This document shows positions 51,201-59,689 of a stretch of 64,000 nucleotides of DNA, piece by piece. The DNA comes from Actinostola sp. cb2023. Its lineage: Eukaryota > Cnidaria > Anthozoa > Actiniaria > Actinostolidae. The notes under the pieces are model-generated. The model saw nothing but the letters and a program-made list of their open reading frames with translations, was not told where the DNA came from and ran no database searches. Position numbers and translations under genes: made by a program. The stretch's first letter is position 1. Every line of letters begins with the position of its first letter. The stretch is from assembly GCA_033675265.1 (NCBI GenBank), contig JAUJYZ010001369.1, forward strand, positions 62,001-126,000. The letters run 5' to 3'.

Positions 51201-52782
51201 CGCATGGCCTCAAAACGTCTTCACTTTCAATTATTTTTTCATTCCAGTCATTTTTCACTGAACTATTAAACTACCTGAATGCTTATACATCAAGAAAACA
51301 ACAGGTATGACTTGTACAAATGTAGTCCTTTAAAAGAAATGGTCTTCTTTTTCACAGCTGGGTGGATCTGAAGCAAAATGAAAGTGTAAAATGTACAGAC
51401 TTTGTAAATTTAACCATTTCCTCTAAAATATGTATTGTGCTGGCTATATTCTGAAATCTGAAAGTATATATTACTTAAACACAAGAAAAGTGCGTTGAGG
51501 AAACAAGGTGCAGACAAGGGGGAAAACTCTTTCAATTATTATTATTATATAGCATTTCAAACCCTTAATAATAATTAATAATAATTTTTGGCAGTGATTT
51601 CCTTTGTTTTGTCCTCATGAATGATTACTTAAATTCCATTTACAGGTCAAGCAACTCAAAACACAGTATGTATTAGATGGGGAGGTAACATCCAGTCCTG
51701 CATTTGACCTCATTGAGTTTTCCTTAAAGGTTGGTATCATTCAGTGGCTACATGTACCAATAAATTGAATACATATATATGCTATGCATCATGATTATAA
51801 AATGACTGAATAAGTGATATAACGCGTGCTCTGATTGGCCAGGATGCATAATCCGCATGCTTTATGAGAGCACGTAGCATGCGCGCAGATATTTAAACAT
51901 TTTTGTAACAAACAAAATTGAAAACTTGCCTTAAATTCATAATTGTATTTTATAAAAGAAATAGAAAACTTGTCCGCTGTGCTATATGTGGAGATTTATA
52001 GCATGCAGGGACTGATCAGAACATTCAAGAAGTGCTGAGAAGTACTCCACTACATGTCGTGCTTCTCCTAACACTTCTCTCGTGTTCTGATCACTCCCCT
52101 GTGTGCTCTAAAACTCACATAGAATGCAATCCAAAAGCAATTCAAGCGTTACCAATTAAAATGCAGATCCAGATTGTGTAAAACGTATTTATAAACAGTC
52201 CCATGCAGGGAAGCCATTCAAAGTTTTCAATACTTTGGTTGTCAAGCACCTTGATTACAGACTGTTGTACAAATGTATCATTATCTTGTTGCATAGCTTC
52301 CAAACTTGGAGTCTGCCATTGTGATCAAGTTGAATTATGGAAGTCTTACTGATTATTTACCTAAGTATGTCACCTGTGATATCAAAGGTAAGCCTGACAC
52401 TAGAATAGAATGGGATGAGACAATATGAATTTATGTGAACTGAATTTTGAAAGAAATAGAATGGAAGTGGAAATGGAACTACAGTGTATAATTTTTTAGA
52501 TTTAGCATGCAAGTCGTGGGATCGAATCTCATCGGGGTCAGAGAATTTTTCTCTTCCTCCTTTATGACAGACTTATAGAACAAAATTATGCTTAAAAATG
52601 TACAAACTTTACGACAAGCTAAAAATGTCTACAACCATGTATTCTATGGATTCATAATCAATGCATATGATGGGTATTTTGTTTCAGGAAAAGACCAAGA
52701 ACACCAAACAGATTTACTTCAGAAAATGGAAGACTTTAAAAGTTATATCATTACAGTGGCAGTAGAGAAAATTATCAGCTAA
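46085..52782 (+). CDS. CENPO: Centromere protein O, 11 exons, complete
   Basis: CENP-O is part of the CENP-O/P/Q/U/R group of the constitutive centromere-associated network and acts at the inner kinetochore in chromosome segregation. Exons: 46085-46167, 46305-46369, 46478-46608, 46991-47029, 47562-47658, 47853-47905, 49575-49649, 51248-51304, 51646-51729, 52297-52387, 52688-52782; all GT-AG with matching phases, 289 codons against 300 in human. Residues 15-100 are a charged coiled coil (LERLQERHERRLADQSSETQ, QLKKRKNQLSEQLKRG). After that come the RWD-type folds; the best diagnostic is SFFTELLNYLNAYTSRKQQ, which lines up with the human block around CEYLNAYSGRKYQ, then HTIPYFIPI with human HSVPVFIPL. 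The C-terminus ends VAVEKIIS. Start: the first ATG (AAGATGGCGG), in a CpG-containing stretch. No canonical AATAAA was noticed downstream. Confidence 0.93.
47709..47848. repeat. CATTCATTTTCCATTCATTCC repeat in CENP-O intron 5
   Basis: Period of about 21 bp (CATTCATTTTC / CATTCATTCC alternating), six to seven units, ending close to the acceptor of exon 47853-47905. The T-rich strand may help as a polypyrimidine tract. Confidence 0.85.
47906..49574. other. CENP-O intron 6
   Basis: Holds an (AAT)n run at about 48220-48255, followed by ACTTTATTTCACGAGGGTAC, and a tandem GATGGTTATTGAGAATTGCA (about 48580-48640). No other gene seen inside. Confidence 0.6.
49660..49795. repeat. Two-copy tandem repeat with G-run, CENP-O intron 7
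   Basis: TTGTCACTGTAGAGGCGACT followed by CAGGGGGGGGGGATG(A/C)TTTTATA occurs twice, 63 bp apart. Confidence 0.85.
50101..50240. repeat. 20-bp tandem repeat, seven copies, CENP-O intron 7
   Basis: AGTTTATGAGTGGTCCGGTC and variants (CTGG, GGGC), in exact 20-bp register. Confidence 0.95.
50490..50948. mobile_element. TTAA-flanked palindromic MITE, CENP-O intron 7
   Basis: TTAA (50486-50489)|AGTGCCTAGATGACGCTTAT and ATAAGCGTCATAGGCACT|TTAA (50949-50952). The arms continue with ATCGATTACATATGAAGTGA and GCTTCGCATTTGCGAGTTAT, as in the copy at 6607-6976. No ORF. Confidence 0.9.
51990..52115. repeat. Foldback in CENP-O intron 9
   Basis: GGGACTGATCAGAACATTCA...AGTGCTGAGAAG pairs loosely with CTTCTC.TAACACTTCT...GTTCTGATCACTCCC. 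The flanking AGCATGC words extend the similarity. Old element. Confidence 0.55.
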
Positions 52783-53303
52783 GATTTAAAGAATAATTAT
52801 TGTTAATAATGTAAATATTGTAGAACCAGTGACTTTACAATCATGTAGAGTACATTTACATGCAGTTCCTGCTTCAGGGTTACATGATGTGACAAGACTT
52901 GAAGCGGCATATTGATGTTTGCTAAATTTCCAATTTATATTACAATATTTATTATACAAACATGATGTACCTATCAGTGTTGGATGTTCTTGGCACACAA
53001 TGGGCCGTTATGAGTGTACATTAACATACAACCACACCTACATTGTATACTGGTCTTATACTGCAAGACAGTAATTAATCTACTTTTCACAAAACCCTGT
53101 CGAACTTCAACTTTTCTCGGTGGAGTTTTGTCGAAAAAGTAGGGACTATCTAGACCACACCCTGTGATAACTACCAGCAGCAAATGGTCATGTGACGAAA
53201 AACAGCCACCCTTAAAGTATGCACACACTTCTGTCTCAACTGAAAATAGAATGTCTTGCCATGTTGGGAAGACTGTGACAATATGCAATACAGGTGGTTA
53301 CAC
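52783..53303. other. CENP-O 3' flank, nothing recognised
   Basis: No further exon. TTGTGCAC-like words are absent and no canonical poly(A) signal was noticed; the transcript end is not determined. Confidence 0.4.
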
Positions 53304-53777
53304 TTGCATCACATAACCATTTAGTTACTGCTGCAAGTAGGCTGTTAGTCATAGACTTGCATCACATAACCATTTAGTTACTGCTGCAAGTAGGCTGTTA
53401 GTCATAGACTTGCATCACATAACCATTTAGTTACTGCTGCAAGTAGGCTGTTAGTCATAGACTTGCATCACATAACCATTTAGTTACTGCTGCAAGTAGG
53501 CTGTTAGTCATAGACTTGCATCACATAACCATTTAGTTACTGCTGCAAGTAGGCTGTTAGTCATAGACTTGCGTCACATAACCATTTAGTTACTGCTGCA
53601 AGTAGGCTGTTAGTCATATACTTGCATCACATAACCATTTAGTAGGCTGTTAGTCATAGACTTGCATCACATTACTGCTGCAAGTAGGCTGTTAGTCATA
53701 GACTTGCATCACATAACCATTTAGTTACTGCTGCAAGTAGGCTGTTAGTCATAGACTTGCATCACATAACCATTTAG
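53304..53777. repeat. 53-bp minisatellite, left part
   Basis: Units of CTTGCATCACATAACCATTT followed by AGTTACTGCTGCAAGTAGGC and TGTTAGTCATAGA; about nine copies with one deletion variant at about 53640. It is split by the retroelement at an ATTTAG in the unit and continues at 58428-58782. Confidence 0.95.
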
Positions 53778-54053
53778 GTGGATATTGACTAAGTTAATAT
53801 GAGTCTAAATCTGGAAGGCGGACGGGACAGGAACAGGATATTTGATAATAGCACCTGGTGACATAGTTAGAAAGAATGTACCACATAGGCTAGATAACAT
53901 AACTAGGAAACCACTAGGAATGTGTGGTTTAGTAAATATGTATATATAAGCATCTAAGCTGTACACATGACAGGTCTTGACATGTACTATCAGCATTAGC
54001 AGTTCAGCATTTGAAGCAAGCGACTAAGCAGCATTAGCTTTATATAGCGTTTA
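53778..54053 (+). repeat. A1 split direct repeat
   Basis: Begins GTGGATATTGACTAAGTTAA and ends TTTATATAGCGTTTA. The same 276 bp recurs at 57944-58219 (A2). Its TATATATAAG element is suitably placed to start the RNA. Confidence 0.93.
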
Positions 54054-54065
54054 ACAATTCAAAAA

Positions 54066-55166
54066 ATGGCTTCAGCAAAATCAAGGAAAAGAAACAAGAA
54101 GTGTCCGGGCTGCAAAACACCCATCGAGGAACATGTGTGGGGCATTCCTTCCCCCTTCTGTGAAGGTGAAGAGAGAAGCTCTCCCAGAAGAACAAAACTA
54201 GAAAAGAAGTCGAAACTCGAAGAAATGAGGGAGAGCCTGGAGGCACTTCAGCTGGAGGAGCAGGAATTAAATGAAGCAGCAAGGGAACATGATATGGCTC
54301 AGCAGATAAAAGAAAAAAGGGCGACCATCGAAGAATTACGTCGAAGAAACACAGCCTCACCCTTACAACCTCAACCCTACAACCTCAACCCTACTCCGCT
54401 GGATGAGCTTCTACGAGCCGCAGACCAAGCAGAGGCAGGACAGTTGCCACCGCAACTAGGTTCTAGCACAAATCACCCAATCGCCCAACTTCTCCACGAT
54501 GGATCCACACCCAAGCAAACCATTTCGGAGATGTTCCTCAAGCCAGCACGTGGATGTGGTGAGAAAATATATCTAATACCAGACTTTGTAGATTCTCTTG
54601 TTCCTCAAGAACAAGAGGAAACGTTAGGAAGTCAAGGCATGGCCCGCATTTCAGTAACATACGGGCCCAAAAAGCCTAAATTAGAATCTATAACAATGCA
54701 ACAGTGGATGATAGGAAATACGCGAATTTTTTATACTCTTTTGTTAGAAGGAAAATTAGGATCGCTCACAGATATCCAGCACTATCTAGCATATTCAATT
54801 AAGATAATGGAGCTAGCTAACAAATATGAGTGGAAGTCGGTGGTGCGCTACGATAACGAATTTCGTAGGATGCAGGCTATTTACCATTATCCCTGGAATT
54901 TTGACTCCAACCATTTACACATAGTAACGCTTTCTCCTATGCAAAACGCCGCTAACTCTCTGAAACCAACTAATAACTCAATACGTATGAATTTCGCTAA
55001 CACTAACACCGAGGGGAAAATAATTTGCCGCAATTTTAACAGCCCACGTGGGTGTGTGCGTGAAGCTTGTAATTTCGCTCATGAATGCAATCGCAAGGTT
55101 TCCGGCAAAGCTTGTGGCCAACCGCACGCAGGACACACACATAGATCACCTAATTCCCAAGCATGA
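54066..55166 (+). CDS. Gag-like protein of the split-repeat retroelement
   Basis: 366 codons from AAAATGGCTTCAGCA. An N-terminal CPGC...C cluster (KKCPGCKTPIEEH) is followed by a long charged coiled coil (residues about 45-95), a middle globular region (MQQWMIGNTRIFYTLLLEGK) and a C-terminal CCCH-type finger (CRNFNSPRGCVREACNFAHE) that should bind RNA. The stop is TGA at 55164-55166, followed at once by CTA. The frame stays open past the stop into RT. Confidence 0.85.
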   Translation: MASAKSRKRNKKCPGCKTPIEEHVWGIPSPFCEGEERSSPRRTKLEKKSKLEEMRESLEALQLEEQELNEAAREHDMAQQIKEKRATIEELRRRNTASPLQPQPYNLNPTPLDELLRAADQAEAGQLPPQLGSSTNHPIAQLLHDGSTPKQTISEMFLKPARGCGEKIYLIPDFVDSLVPQEQEETLGSQGMARISVTYGPKKPKLESITMQQWMIGNTRIFYTLLLEGKLGSLTDIQHYLAYSIKIMELANKYEWKSVVRYDNEFRRMQAIYHYPWNFDSNHLHIVTLSPMQNAANSLKPTNNSIRMNFANTNTEGKIICRNFNSPRGCVREACNFAHECNRKVSGKACGQPHAGHTHRSPNSQA

Positions 55167-55685
55167 CTAACCTTTGACAATACTAACCCACTAAACCGTG
55201 ATTTGTGGCTTAAAGAACTGAAAAATGATGAGGACGCAGAATTTCTCCAAGAGGGCATTCAAAACGGGTTTCAACTCACAAAAATAGGTACTCGTTTTAA
55301 TGAAGTAAACATGGATAACTATAGATCAGCTACCAACTCCATTAACCGGCATTTAGTAGAACAAACTATCCGAGAAGAACTATCGCAAGGCAATTATGTC
55401 ATTACTAAGCAAAAACCTACTATTGTTAGTGCGCTAGGAGCAATTCCTAAACCTAACACTAACGAAATTCGCATTATTCACGATTGTTCCCGACCGCACG
55501 GGCAAGCAGTAAATGATTACATAACGAACGAGCATTTTCAATTTCAAAAACTCGACGATGCTATTAAGCTTTTAAAACCGAATTATTTTATGGCCAAGAT
55601 CGACCTCAGGCATGCTTATCGATCTGTGCCTATTCACCCTGATAACTATCGCGCAACAGGGTGTAAGTGGCGGTTTCGGAGATAA
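55167..55685 (+). CDS. Reverse transcriptase, N-terminal part, in frame with gag after TGA
   Basis: In the same frame as gag and open from the codon after its TGA to TAA 55683-55685. Contains the fingers/palm start: IPKPNTNEIRIIHDCSRP, then MAKIDLRHAYRSVPIHP with the first catalytic Asp. The frame ends right after CKWRFR; the rest of RT continues in the +1 frame. A one-base change around 55672-55678 would explain it. No separate ATG makes a sensible start, which supports expression by stop read-through as Gag-Pol. Confidence 0.8.
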   Translation, partial: LTFDNTNPLNRDLWLKELKNDEDAEFLQEGIQNGFQLTKIGTRFNEVNMDNYRSATNSINRHLVEQTIREELSQGNYVITKQKPTIVSALGAIPKPNTNEIRIIHDCSRPHGQAVNDYITNEHFQFQKLDDAIKLLKPNYFMAKIDLRHAYRSVPIHPDNYRATGCKWRFRR

Positions 55686-56817
55686 CGTTGACACGTATTT
55701 TTACGATACACGGCTTCCGTTCGGAGCGAAATCTAGCCCACTCATCTTTCATAGACTCACACAATCGGTGAGACGTATGATGTCACGCAGGGGTTATGAC
55801 GATATTATAGTATATCTCGATGATTTTCTGGTGATCGGAGCAACTGAGGCCGATTGCCGGCTGGCATACGACACCTTGAGAAAATTATTACAAGATTTAG
55901 GATTTACGTTAAGCGAACGCAAATTGATCCCTCCGACACAGCGTTTAACCTTTCTAGGAGTCGAACTAGACACAATATCGTGCAGCATGAGGTTACCAGA
56001 TGAAAAAGTAGAAGAACTACGACAAGTAGTGTGCGAGTTTCAGAGCAAGCGACGCGCAAGCAAGAAACAACTTCAGCGTTTAGCAGGCAAATTGAATTTT
56101 GCGTGTAGAGTTGTCCACGGGGGTAGAACCTTTTTACGTCGCATTCTCGATACCATGAATAACCTGTCCTTCAGCGCAAAATCAATACTGGACGAGCAAT
56201 TCAAAGAGGATATAACTTGGTGGGGACAGTTTTTGAAGGTTTTCAATGGCACGCGGTTGTTTCTGGAAACCCTACCAACAGAGGATGTGGTTACTGACGC
56301 ATGTAATATCGCGGCGGCAGGGTTTTTTCGGGGCGATTGGTATTATCACAATTTTCCTATTGATAGCCAACACTGGGCAAATCTACACATCAATCACAAG
56401 GAAACTCTGGCTATCATTTTAGCTGCTAAACGTTGGGCTCCACTTTGGGCTAACAAACGCATAGTTATTCACAGCGATAACCAGGCGGCTGTCCAGATCA
56501 TCAACAAAGGCACTACTGCAAACGGCAACATTATGAGGGAATTGCGCCAATTATTTTGGCTTTCAGCCCTACATAATTTTCATATCAAAGCGGTTTACTT
56601 GGAAGGCAAGCGTAATATTTTGGCGGACTCCATTTCACGTATCCATGAACCGCAGCATCTACTTAAGTTTCATGCAATATGCAGCACACAATATTCTCAG
56701 ACATTTCTCAATTCTACAACACTAGAACTACACATGTCAGCTCATAGCTACGGCTTCGTTTTTTGCAGATGCACGGGATCCCGGCCTGGCAAAGCAGTTA
56801 GAAACGGAAATCAGTGA
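55612..56817 (+). CDS. Reverse transcriptase (palm/thumb) and RNase H
   Basis: The sense part starts near 55680 with DTYFYDTRLPFGAKSSP. The RT box YLDDFLVIGA lies near 55815. Thumb and connection follow (LQRLAGKLNFACRVVHGGRT). RNase H is recognised by VTDACNIAAAG (56290), NHKETLAII and HSDNQAAVQII (56470), and ADSISR near 56625. The frame ends at 56817, about 90 bp into the overlapping recombinase frame. The first 20 or so codons of this frame overlap the previous ORF and are not RT. Confidence 0.85.
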   Translation: MLIDLCLFTLITIAQQGVSGGFGDNVDTYFYDTRLPFGAKSSPLIFHRLTQSVRRMMSRRGYDDIIVYLDDFLVIGATEADCRLAYDTLRKLLQDLGFTLSERKLIPPTQRLTFLGVELDTISCSMRLPDEKVEELRQVVCEFQSKRRASKKQLQRLAGKLNFACRVVHGGRTFLRRILDTMNNLSFSAKSILDEQFKEDITWWGQFLKVFNGTRLFLETLPTEDVVTDACNIAAAGFFRGDWYYHNFPIDSQHWANLHINHKETLAIILAAKRWAPLWANKRIVIHSDNQAAVQIINKGTTANGNIMRELRQLFWLSALHNFHIKAVYLEGKRNILADSISRIHEPQHLLKFHAICSTQYSQTFLNSTTLELHMSAHSYGFVFCRCTGSRPGKAVRNGNQ

Positions 56818-57787
56818 ATATCGCACTCATCTGTTTGCCGAATCCACCAAGTCAACTTACAAAACTCATCGTAATACCTTCCTCAACTTCTGTACGCATA
56901 TGGGCTATCAACCGGTCCCACTTCAGCACTCGCACTTGTTACAATATGCCGCTTTCTTAGCTCGAATTTTAAAACCCTCATCCATTCGTAGTTACTTAAA
57001 TATCATAGGCATATTGCATAAGGAGTTCGGACTCCCTAACCCACTCCTCGACAACTGGGCACTAAAATCGTTACTTACGGGCATTAACCGAGTCAAAGGC
57101 TCACCACCACAGCAAAAACTGCCTATCACACCGGCTATTTTAATGGACATTCACTCGACACTCTGCTTTACAAACAGCCTTGACTCATCCTTTTGGGCGA
57201 TATGCCTAGTGGCTTTCTTCGGTATGTTCCGCAAATCTCACTTAGTACCATTATCAACCAGCAAGTTTGACCCCGGTAAACAACTGACCAAGGCCGATTT
57301 TAAGATTTTCTTATGGGGCATTCTGATCGTCATTCGCTGGAGTAAAACTATTCAATTTCGAGAAAGGGAGGTAAAAATTCCTATCCCTTGTATTCCTTAT
57401 AGCAAACTCTGCCCAGTTACTGCGACCAACCACGCTTTTCATTTCACGCTAAATGACACTACTAACTCGCAGGCCTTTAACTATCTCGATCAGTCTACTG
57501 ACACACATAAGTGTTTTACGTATGGAATGTTCATTAACAAGCTAAAGCATCATCTCACACTGATCGGGGTCAATCCAGCAAACTATTCTGGGCATTCATT
57601 TCGAAGAGGTGGAGCATCATTCGCATATCAGTCAGGAATCCCGATAGAGCTTATCAAGGCCCTAGGGGACTGGCGCTCTGACGCTGTCTTGGTCTATCTA
57701 ACTATGCCGTTAACTATTAGACTAAACTCTGCTAACATGTTATGCAAATCCATCCTTTCTTACTCTTCAAACAACTCACAACACTAA
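56726..57787 (+). CDS. Tyrosine recombinase of the split-repeat retroelement
   Basis: Open from 56726 (after TAG 56723-56725) to TAA 57785-57787; the first in-frame ATG is at 56900, but similarity-like sequence starts earlier (about 56785, LAKQLETEISEY), so translation may begin by frameshift from RNase H or by splicing at TTTTTTGCAG (56758-56767). N-terminal SAM-like core-binding half, then the catalytic half. Conserved residues: Arg in GMFRKSHL, HxxR in HSFRRGGASF, Trp in LGDWRSD and the nucleophile Tyr in VLVYLT; all are present. It joins the cDNA circle to the target without duplication. Confidence 0.88.
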   Translation, partial: NYTCQLIATASFFADARDPGLAKQLETEISEYRTHLFAESTKSTYKTHRNTFLNFCTHMGYQPVPLQHSHLLQYAAFLARILKPSSIRSYLNIIGILHKEFGLPNPLLDNWALKSLLTGINRVKGSPPQQKLPITPAILMDIHSTLCFTNSLDSSFWAICLVAFFGMFRKSHLVPLSTSKFDPGKQLTKADFKIFLWGILIVIRWSKTIQFREREVKIPIPCIPYSKLCPVTATNHAFHFTLNDTTNSQAFNYLDQSTDTHKCFTYGMFINKLKHHLTLIGVNPANYSGHSFRRGGASFAYQSGIPIELIKALGDWRSDAVLVYLTMPLTIRLNSANMLCKSILSYSSNNSQH

Positions 57788-57815
57788 TTTACTAATATAT
57801 ACCTACTCTGGGTTT

Positions 57816-57943
57816 GGACTTATTATTCAAGGGAATAATAGGAATATAGGTTGTATTCTATTTAGCATAAGTATTAATTGTCATGTTGGTTAAATGTATC
57901 AATAAAGACTGCCTGATCCCAATCCGAGTCTGGTCTGATTTAG
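57816..57943 (+). repeat. B1 split direct repeat
   Basis: From GGACTTATTATTCAAGGGAA to GAGTCTGGTCTGATTTAG, repeated as B2 (58300-58427). Directly joined to A2; this B-A junction is what the ends of the circular cDNA look like. Confidence 0.93.
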
Positions 57944-58219
57944 GTGGATATTGACTAAGTTAATATGAGTCTAAATCTGGAAGGCGGACGGGACAGGAAC
58001 AGGATATTTGATAATAGCACCTGGTGACATAGTTAGAAAGAATGTACCACATAGGCTAGATAACATAACTAGGAAACCACTAGGAATGTGTGGTTTAGTA
58101 AATATGTATATATAAGCATCTAAGCTGTACACATGACAGGTCTTGACATGTACTATCAGCATTAGCAGTTCAGCATTTGAAGCAAGCGACTAAGCAGCAT
58201 TAGCTTTATATAGCGTTTA
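57944..58219 (+). repeat. A2 split direct repeat
   Basis: Second copy of A1 at a constant offset of 4166 bp. Followed by an 80-bp spacer (CCCACCCGCCACTCCACAGG...) not found elsewhere in the window. Confidence 0.93.
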
Positions 58220-58299
58220 CCCACCCGCCACTCCACAGGTAGTCATGATTTAAATTTGTATTAATGTTTTTATGTATTTATATATAGTAATTATAGTAA

Positions 58300-58427
58300 G
58301 GACTTATTATTCAAGGGAATAATAGGAATATAGGTTGTATTCTATTTAGCATAAGTATTAATTGTCATGTTGGTTAAATGTATCAATAAAGACTGCCTGA
58401 TCCCAATCCGAGTCTGGTCTGATTTAG
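58300..58427 (+). repeat. B2 split direct repeat, right end of the element
   Basis: Second copy of B1. The last six bases ATTTAG are continuous with the interrupted minisatellite unit (TTACTGCTGCAAG). Confidence 0.93.
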
Positions 58428-58782
58428 TTACTGCTGCAAGTAGGCTGTTAGTCATAGACTTTCATCACATAACCATTTAGTTACTGCTGCAAGTAGGCTG
58501 TTAGTCATAGACTTTCATCACATAACCATTTAGTTACTGCTGCAAGTAGGCTGTTAGTCATAGACTTGCATCACATAACCATTTAGTTACTGCTGCAAGT
58601 AGGCTGTTAGTCATAGACTTGCATCACATAACCATTTAGTTACTGCTGCAAGTAGGCTGTTAGTCATAGACTTGCATCACATAACCATTTAGTTACTGCT
58701 GCAAGTAGGCTGTTAGTCATAGACTTGCATCACATAACCATTTAGTTACTGCTGCAAGTAGGCTGTTAGTCATAGACTTGCC
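58428..58782. repeat. 53-bp minisatellite, right part
   Basis: Continues the array of 53304-53777 exactly where it was broken, with about seven more units. Two carry CTTTCATCAC for CTTGCATCAC. Confidence 0.95.
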
Positions 58783-58879
58783 ACAAGTCGACCACACTTT
58801 TTATCCTGATAGCGAGCGACGAAGTCATGAGTGGTAGGAAAAAGAGGGAGAACAGACTTTGAGAAAGTCTAGTTGGCTG

Positions 58880-59682
58880 TCAGCCCAACAATGTTGATGT
58901 GTGTTGGGAGCGTTTGAAATGTACTGCTGCAAGTTGGATCTGTTTGAACATCTCATCCAACATTGTTATATGTAATAGCAACCCACCTGCACTACAAGAC
59001 AAAAATAAAAAGGTTTGCTTGGAATGTAAAAAGAGAAATACAGAATGGAACCATATATATAGACTGGGCAAGAGGGATATTCCCCTAGCTGTACTCCATT
59101 TCTTGTTATGTCGATTCGTTTCAGGTTTGCCTAGGGGGGACTTAGCCTCCTTTGCAGACGTTTTAGTTGGTTCGCGGGAGAAAAGCGAGCCAACTAAAAC
59201 GTCTGCAAAGGAGGCTATTTCTTAGAGTGCAAACACTAAAACCTTGAAACAGTGCTAACTTTAATTAGCACTAAATAGTGCAATGTCTATTGTTTTCTAT
59301 TGTTTCATTGGTGCTATTTAGCACTAAATAGTTTGTACTGTTTCCTCTTGGGTGGAGGGTCCTGGGAACGAGGTTGTCTGCAAAGGAGACTATTTCTTAG
59401 AGTACAAACACTAAAACCTTGAAACAGTGCTAACTTTAATTAGCACTAAATAGTGCAATGTCTATTGTTTTCTATTGTTTCATTGGTGCTATTTAGCACT
59501 AAATAGTTTGTACTGTTTCCTCTTGGGTGGAGGGTCCTGGGAACGAGGTTGTCTGCAAAGGAGACTAGGGGGGGACTGCAAACAATGGAATTTGTTAATT
59601 TCTCACCTCCAAATGCAATGATATTGATTGCTGATTTTGCCAGTCGAAGAGCATGGGCTGCCCTACTCCATCGAGCTTGCAT
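58880..59682 (-). CDS. 3' end of an unrecognised host gene, two predicted exons
   Basis: On the minus strand, exon 59607-59682 (or from 59675 if GCAAG is an acceptor) ends GGAG|GTGAG, and exon 58880-58986 follows the acceptor TTGTAGTGCAG. The phases join to HALRLAKSAINIIAFG and then GGLLLHITMLDEMFKQIQLA, ending HTSTLLG and TGA (58880-58882). The amphipathic, alanine/leucine-rich pattern suggests a helical C-terminus; I cannot name the family. The ATG at 59680-59682 could start a short protein of about 60 residues, but an upstream exon is more likely. Only splice signals and codon pattern support it. Confidence 0.45.
59143..59217. repeat. Near-perfect 75-bp hairpin
   Basis: TAGCCTCCTTTGCAGACGTT(TTAGTTGG) pairs with (CCAACTAA)AACGTCTGCAAAGGAGGCTA around a small GGGAGAAAA-type loop. 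It sits in the intron of the minus-strand gene. Confidence 0.92.
59201..59565. repeat. 175-bp tandem duplication
   Basis: GTCTGCAAAGGAG(G/A)CT starts at 59201, 59376 and 59551, exactly 175 bp apart. Units contain TTTAGCACTAAATAG and its inverse. The start overlaps the right arm of the 59143 hairpin, so arm and unit share origin. Confidence 0.93.
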
Positions 59683-59689
59683 ATGAGAA

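Larger units (their letters stand above)
53778..58427 (+). mobile_element. Tyrosine-recombinase retrotransposon with split direct repeats (DIRS order, PAT/Ngaro type)
   Basis: Layout: A1 53778-54053, gag, RT-RNase H, tyrosine recombinase, B1 57816-57943, A2 57944-58219, spacer 58220-58299, B2 58300-58427. A1/A2 (276 bp) and B1/B2 (128 bp) look identical, so the copy is young. Split direct repeats with a tyrosine recombinase instead of an integrase define the PAT and Ngaro branches. There is no target duplication; ATTTAG is found at the 5' junction (53772-53777), at B1/A2 (57938-57943) and at the B2 end (58422-58427). AATAAA in B1 and B2 (57900, 58387) and a TATATATAAG in A1 (53938) could be the poly(A) signal and TATA box. 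Confidence 0.93.

Noticed and set aside
53805..53996. Identical 63-codon minus ORFs at 53805 and 57971
   Set aside because: They are the reverse strand of the A1 and A2 repeats, not genes.
54040..54360. Minus-strand ORF of 106 codons opposite gag
   Set aside because: Shadow of the gag coding frame; no independent support.
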